Source: Chytridium lagenaria (lineage: Eukaryota; Chytridiomycota; Chytridiomycetes; Chytridiales; Chytridiaceae). From it: a stretch of DNA of 64,000 nucleotides. The translations under genes and the position numbers were made by a program. This document shows, piece by piece, positions 61,211 through 64,000 of the stretch. The notes under the pieces were generated by a model that saw only the letters and a program-made list of their open reading frames with translations, had not been told where the DNA came from and searched no databases. The stretch is from contig JAHLKC010000059.1 of assembly GCA_025449115.1 (NCBI GenBank), positions 156,915 to 220,914 on the forward strand, given 5' to 3'. How positions within the stretch are numbered: the stretch's first letter is position 1; each line of letters begins with the position of its first letter.

Positions 61211-61535
61211 TTGACTTAGTATAGTCAATGATACTATGTAGCGTACCTTTGCGGTGCACTACATTTCTCACAAAAATACTTGTCCCACCACCATAGGCCA
61301 GGCTAGAAATCCGAAGCCAGTGATGGTGGTGTGAGAAGTCAACGAAAACGCACCCTATTGCGGTGCTTGAAAACGTTTTAGAAAGGTCTATGTGACCTTT
61401 CCAAAGTTCAAAAGAGTTTTCGCTTTTAACTTTTGTTTTGACGACAAAATCTCTGTCTCCCCTTTTTATGTGGGGGACTTAGAAAATATTTTGAAAATAC
61501 AAAGATTTGGTACCCACTATTAGAGTGGATACCAA
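61211..61535 (+). other. Hairpin-rich region 5' of an uncharacterised gene
   Basis: Four inverted repeats in 325 bases: TTGACT/AGTCAA (61211-61228), CACCACCAT/ATGGTGGTG (61286-61331), a perfect 8-bp GAAAGGTC/GACCTTTC with a 5-base loop (61381-61401), and a 12-bp stem with one mismatch and loop ATTAG (61507-61535). The 9-base word ttgcggtgc occurs twice (near 61249 and 61359). It could be a structured 5' leader. Confidence 0.4.
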
Positions 61536-61606
61536 GATCGACACAAACATAAAATAATAAAGAATTTGACAAGAGACTTTATTGACAACAGTTTATTACT
61601 ACAACA

Positions 61607-63733
61607 AGTAAGGACACTTGATCGCATCTTATTGCAGCTACTTACTTACTTACACAACTCCTCCCCCCAGTGTCCTCTCGCGATGATCAAAACTGGAGGG
61701 AAAGGGGGCACGAAAAACGAAGGGTTAGCGACGACTACCCGCTCAAAGAAAAAGGAAAGGTCGAGAAGAAGAGACCCAAACTTACCAGAGCCGGCATCCC
61801 AGAGAATGCCCGCCTCTTCCACATAAAGGCAGGCCGCGATCTTCCTGCCATCCGAGAGGCCTCCACCCGCATGATCTCGGGTTTCTACTCTCAGTGTGCG
61901 CTCTTTCACATACCTATTTGTGAAGAGAATCTAACAAGGTTTTTAAGAAACCAAAACAGAGGGCGGAATGATCGTTCTGAACCTTACCTTAACGCTGCCG
62001 AGTGTGAATCCCGCAAGATCACTGTCCTTGATCCTAGCGCCACCGTTGGGCAGCACCAGAGGATTCTCTCCCACAATCCTCAAGGCCACTCAACCTCCTC
62101 CAACCGTCGCCCTCCTCTTTCTCGTGAGGCTCCGGTTTCAAAGAAGACTCCAGCCTCCTCTGGCTCCCGTCATCCTGGCCATGTTAGTAATGACGGCCTC
62201 TCTCACCTGGCCTCCTCGTCTAGTGCTCCTCTCCGTGACATTCGCCGTCACACCAGGGACTCCTCCCCATGGATGAGGATGAAGTGGTCCTCGTCGGCTA
62301 CTCTCCCCCCACCAACCAGCTCAAGGCAGGCTTCGAACCCGCCACCTTTGAGCACTCAAACGGCAAAGGCAAAGAACCGCTCATCGAGTATGATGAGGTC
62401 TTCCTCCATCCCAAAGCAGGCGATTCCTCCGCCTATGAAGAGTTAGTAGGTGCTGATCGCGATCGCGCTATTCTCCAACGTAGTGAAGGTCGTCTCAGTC
62501 CTCTCACCTTGGTGACAGTCCGTCCGAGGGTACCTCCTCCTCCTCCCCCTCGTGACGATGGACCATCCCGCCGTCTTGACGACCCCACGACCTCCCGTCA
62601 CCGCTCCACTAGCACCAACCCTCGCGAAAAGGAGCCAGGCAGCAACCGATATAACATCGATGCCGTGCTTGACCTCGCTGAGCGCTTGAAAGGCCTAGGC
62701 ATGGAGGTTCATATTAGTGAGAGTAAGCTTAAGAGCAACTCCACTTACCGTAACGAGAAGCTCGCCTCCTTCACTGCCCTCGTTGATGAACGCCGCAAGT
62801 ACCTCTACAAAACCATTAGTGGGATAAGAGAGTTGCTTGTTGACTGTACCTCTGAGCTCCAGTCGCTCCTGGGTACCCGTCAACCCACCATCCGCCAGCT
62901 TGGAGACGAGCCTACCTACTCTGATGGTGCTCTCGTCTCCATCCGCCATGATTGGAATAGCGTCCTAATCGAAAGTCAGCTGAAGGTCAAAGAGGCTCGT
63001 AAAAAGCAACTCACCTTGCAACGACCTCTTCCTCCGCCGTCACCACCTCCAGCATTGACTCCATCGTCGGCTCCGGCTCTCCCTCGTCGCTCTGGCATGG
63101 AGGTTCGCCTTCCTCCCAACCACCCCCTCTTGCGTCGGGATGAGCAAACGGCCATTGATGTGGATGGTGAGTCCGCCACCGACACCACCACCGCATCAGT
63201 CGGCTCCGTCAGTGATGATGATGATCACCACGACCCTCGCCAGGTAGCCCCTCCCGTCCCCTCCGTTAGACGTAAGGCTCCTCGCTTCCAATCGTCTAGT
63301 TCCCGAGTCCATGGTGTGGAGGATTCTAGGCACAAGAAGTTAGATTGTTGATGGGATTACTCGTCGACTTACCCTCCTCCAGTATCGACAACGTCGGTCT
63401 GGGCCTCTACCTCCTGCTCGTAAGCCTCTTGTCTTCGTTAAGAGGGGCTAAGACGACTGTGGATGGCGTTTAGCGACTCAATGCAAGTTAATCAAACTTC
63501 CCTACCTCCCTACCTCTCTTCCTTCTGATGTTGCGCCGAATGCATCCCCCATCACTTGTGAGGACCCCGCAGCCGCTTTTCCCCGCACGACCCTCTCCGT
63601 CGGCGACGATGAACAAAGCCCTGTTAATGATGGTGAGCCGATTGCAGTTGATGATGATGTTAGTCCCTCATCAACTCCACCAGGCTCACCTTATCCTACT
63701 TTACGGGACCTCGTCCTTGATGCCACCCCTTAA
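61607..63733 (+). CDS. Uncharacterised Pro/Ser-rich protein with coiled-coil-like segment; start codon formed by splicing
   Basis: Not recognised. The coding frame is open from about 61622 without an ATG. A donor GTAAGG at 61608 and an acceptor after a pyrimidine tract (ctcctccccccag, ending 61670) define a 63-base intron. Joining A61607 to TG61671 makes ATG, giving MSSRDDQNWRERGHEKRRVS. The protein is basic at first (EKKRPKLTRAGIPENARLFH), then Ser/Pro-rich. It changes frame near 62270 (MDEDEVVLVGYSPPTNQLKA), with a helical, probably coiled-coil segment (LDLAERLKGLGMEVHI to ELQSLLG, 62660-62880) and a poly-Pro stretch. The frame stops at 63351. Another frame continues (LTLLQYRQRRSGPLPPARKP) to a TAA at 63449-63451, and acidic coding-like sequence runs on to 63733. 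A structural protein or a domesticated mobile-element gene are options. Confidence 0.45.
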
Positions 63734-63892
63734 ACAAACAATGTAATGATGGAATCATTCCTCTTACCTTATCTCTTCCTCCTCTCTGTAGTGATAGAAC
63801 ATTATTAGATTAAAGATTCCTTTCCTCTTCTTACCTACATCATGAACGGTATCAAGATTTTGAATACGAAATTTATTAACTAGAAAAATTCA

Positions 63893-63985
63893 TTATGAGT
63901 TTTTGAGTGAAACGACAAACACGCCATTTGGCGTATACGTCTTCCCCTCAATAAGCTTGATGATGTAACCATGCAGACGTGATAC
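63893..63985 (-). CDS. Last exon of a gene entering from the right edge
   Basis: Minus strand: acceptor AATAG at 63986-63990, then 30 codons including LHGYIIKLIEGKTYTPNGVF and a TAA at 63893-63895. The composition is strongly protein-like and the acceptor is good, but the rest of the gene lies outside the window. Family not recognisable from this length. Confidence 0.4.
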   Translation of the reverse strand, partial: VSRLHGYIIKLIEGKTYTPNGVFVVSLKNS

Positions 63986-64000
63986 CTATTAACGTCTTCA

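Noticed and set aside
1..63733. Programmed frameshifting or RNA editing as explanation of the frame breaks
   Set aside because: Breaks are at many different sequences, in both directions, in unrelated genes, and mostly in homopolymers; no shared slippery site is seen.
61607..63733. Retrotransposon gag gene
   Set aside because: Neither a zinc knuckle nor protease, reverse transcriptase or terminal repeats were found, and a spliceable intron precedes the frame; mobile origin stays only a possibility.

Overview
The window looks like nuclear DNA of a fungus, most likely a zoosporic (chytrid-like) lineage; the lineage is an inference. Genes are dense and rich in introns of mostly 45-80 nt with GT..AG ends. 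Spacers are AT-rich, and the gene families are fungal: a CBM19-like chitin-binding repeat protein, CYP52-like P450s, a DUF4436 membrane protein, an ADP1-like ABCG transporter and an alpha-arrestin-like protein. A GAF plus class III cyclase-homology protein also occurs. Almost every gene is interrupted by one or more single-base frameshifts, often in homopolymers, although splice sites and protein motifs remain intact on both sides. This pattern fits indel errors in an unpolished long-read assembly better than gene decay, so CDS spans below run across those breaks. Layout: 1-1960 (+) 3' part of a multi-pass membrane protein; 2817-4182 (+) single-pass membrane protein; 4935-6332 (-) secreted/4-TM protein; 6333-8563 spacer; 8564-11949 (+) alpha-arrestin-like; 13414-18661 (+) an 18-exon secreted cysteine-module protein whose 17 introns are all phase 1; 19446-23170 (-) GAF / degenerate nucleotide-cyclase protein ending in a CaaX box; 23691-24860 (-) decayed ankyrin-repeat gene; 26804-28734 (+) membrane-anchored SH3 protein; 30198-36513 (+) multi-TM protein joined to a STAND/AAA_16 ATPase and TPR-like region; 36866-38915 (+) DUF4436 protein. 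Next comes a metabolic block: P450 no. 1 (39297-41525, -), a Q/P-rich PPPY protein (42434-43192, -) sharing a 56-bp divergent promoter with an HDDC2/YfbR-like 5'-nucleotidase (43249-44273, +), a spacer holding a short cox1-like mitochondrial fragment, P450 no. 2 (45572-47746, +), P450 no. 3 (48167-50359, +) and an ABCG transporter (50886-54310, -). The right end has a 7-TM protein with a long acidic/serine tail (55673-58216, -), a short ORF (60101-60455, -), a hairpin-rich stretch, an uncharacterised gene whose start codon appears to be made by splicing (61607-63733, +), and the last exon of a gene entering from the right edge (63893-63985, -). How the parts may work together: many loci are surface or signalling proteins (multi-TM receptors, single-pass proteins with long tails, SH3, arrestin, GAF/pseudo-cyclase, STAND ATPase), which fits a fungus with motile, sensing stages. 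The secreted chitin-binding repeat protein probably acts at its own or a substrate cell wall. The three P450s and the ABCG exporter could act on lipids or hydrophobic compounds. No plasmid, phage, CRISPR, rRNA or tRNA gene was seen.
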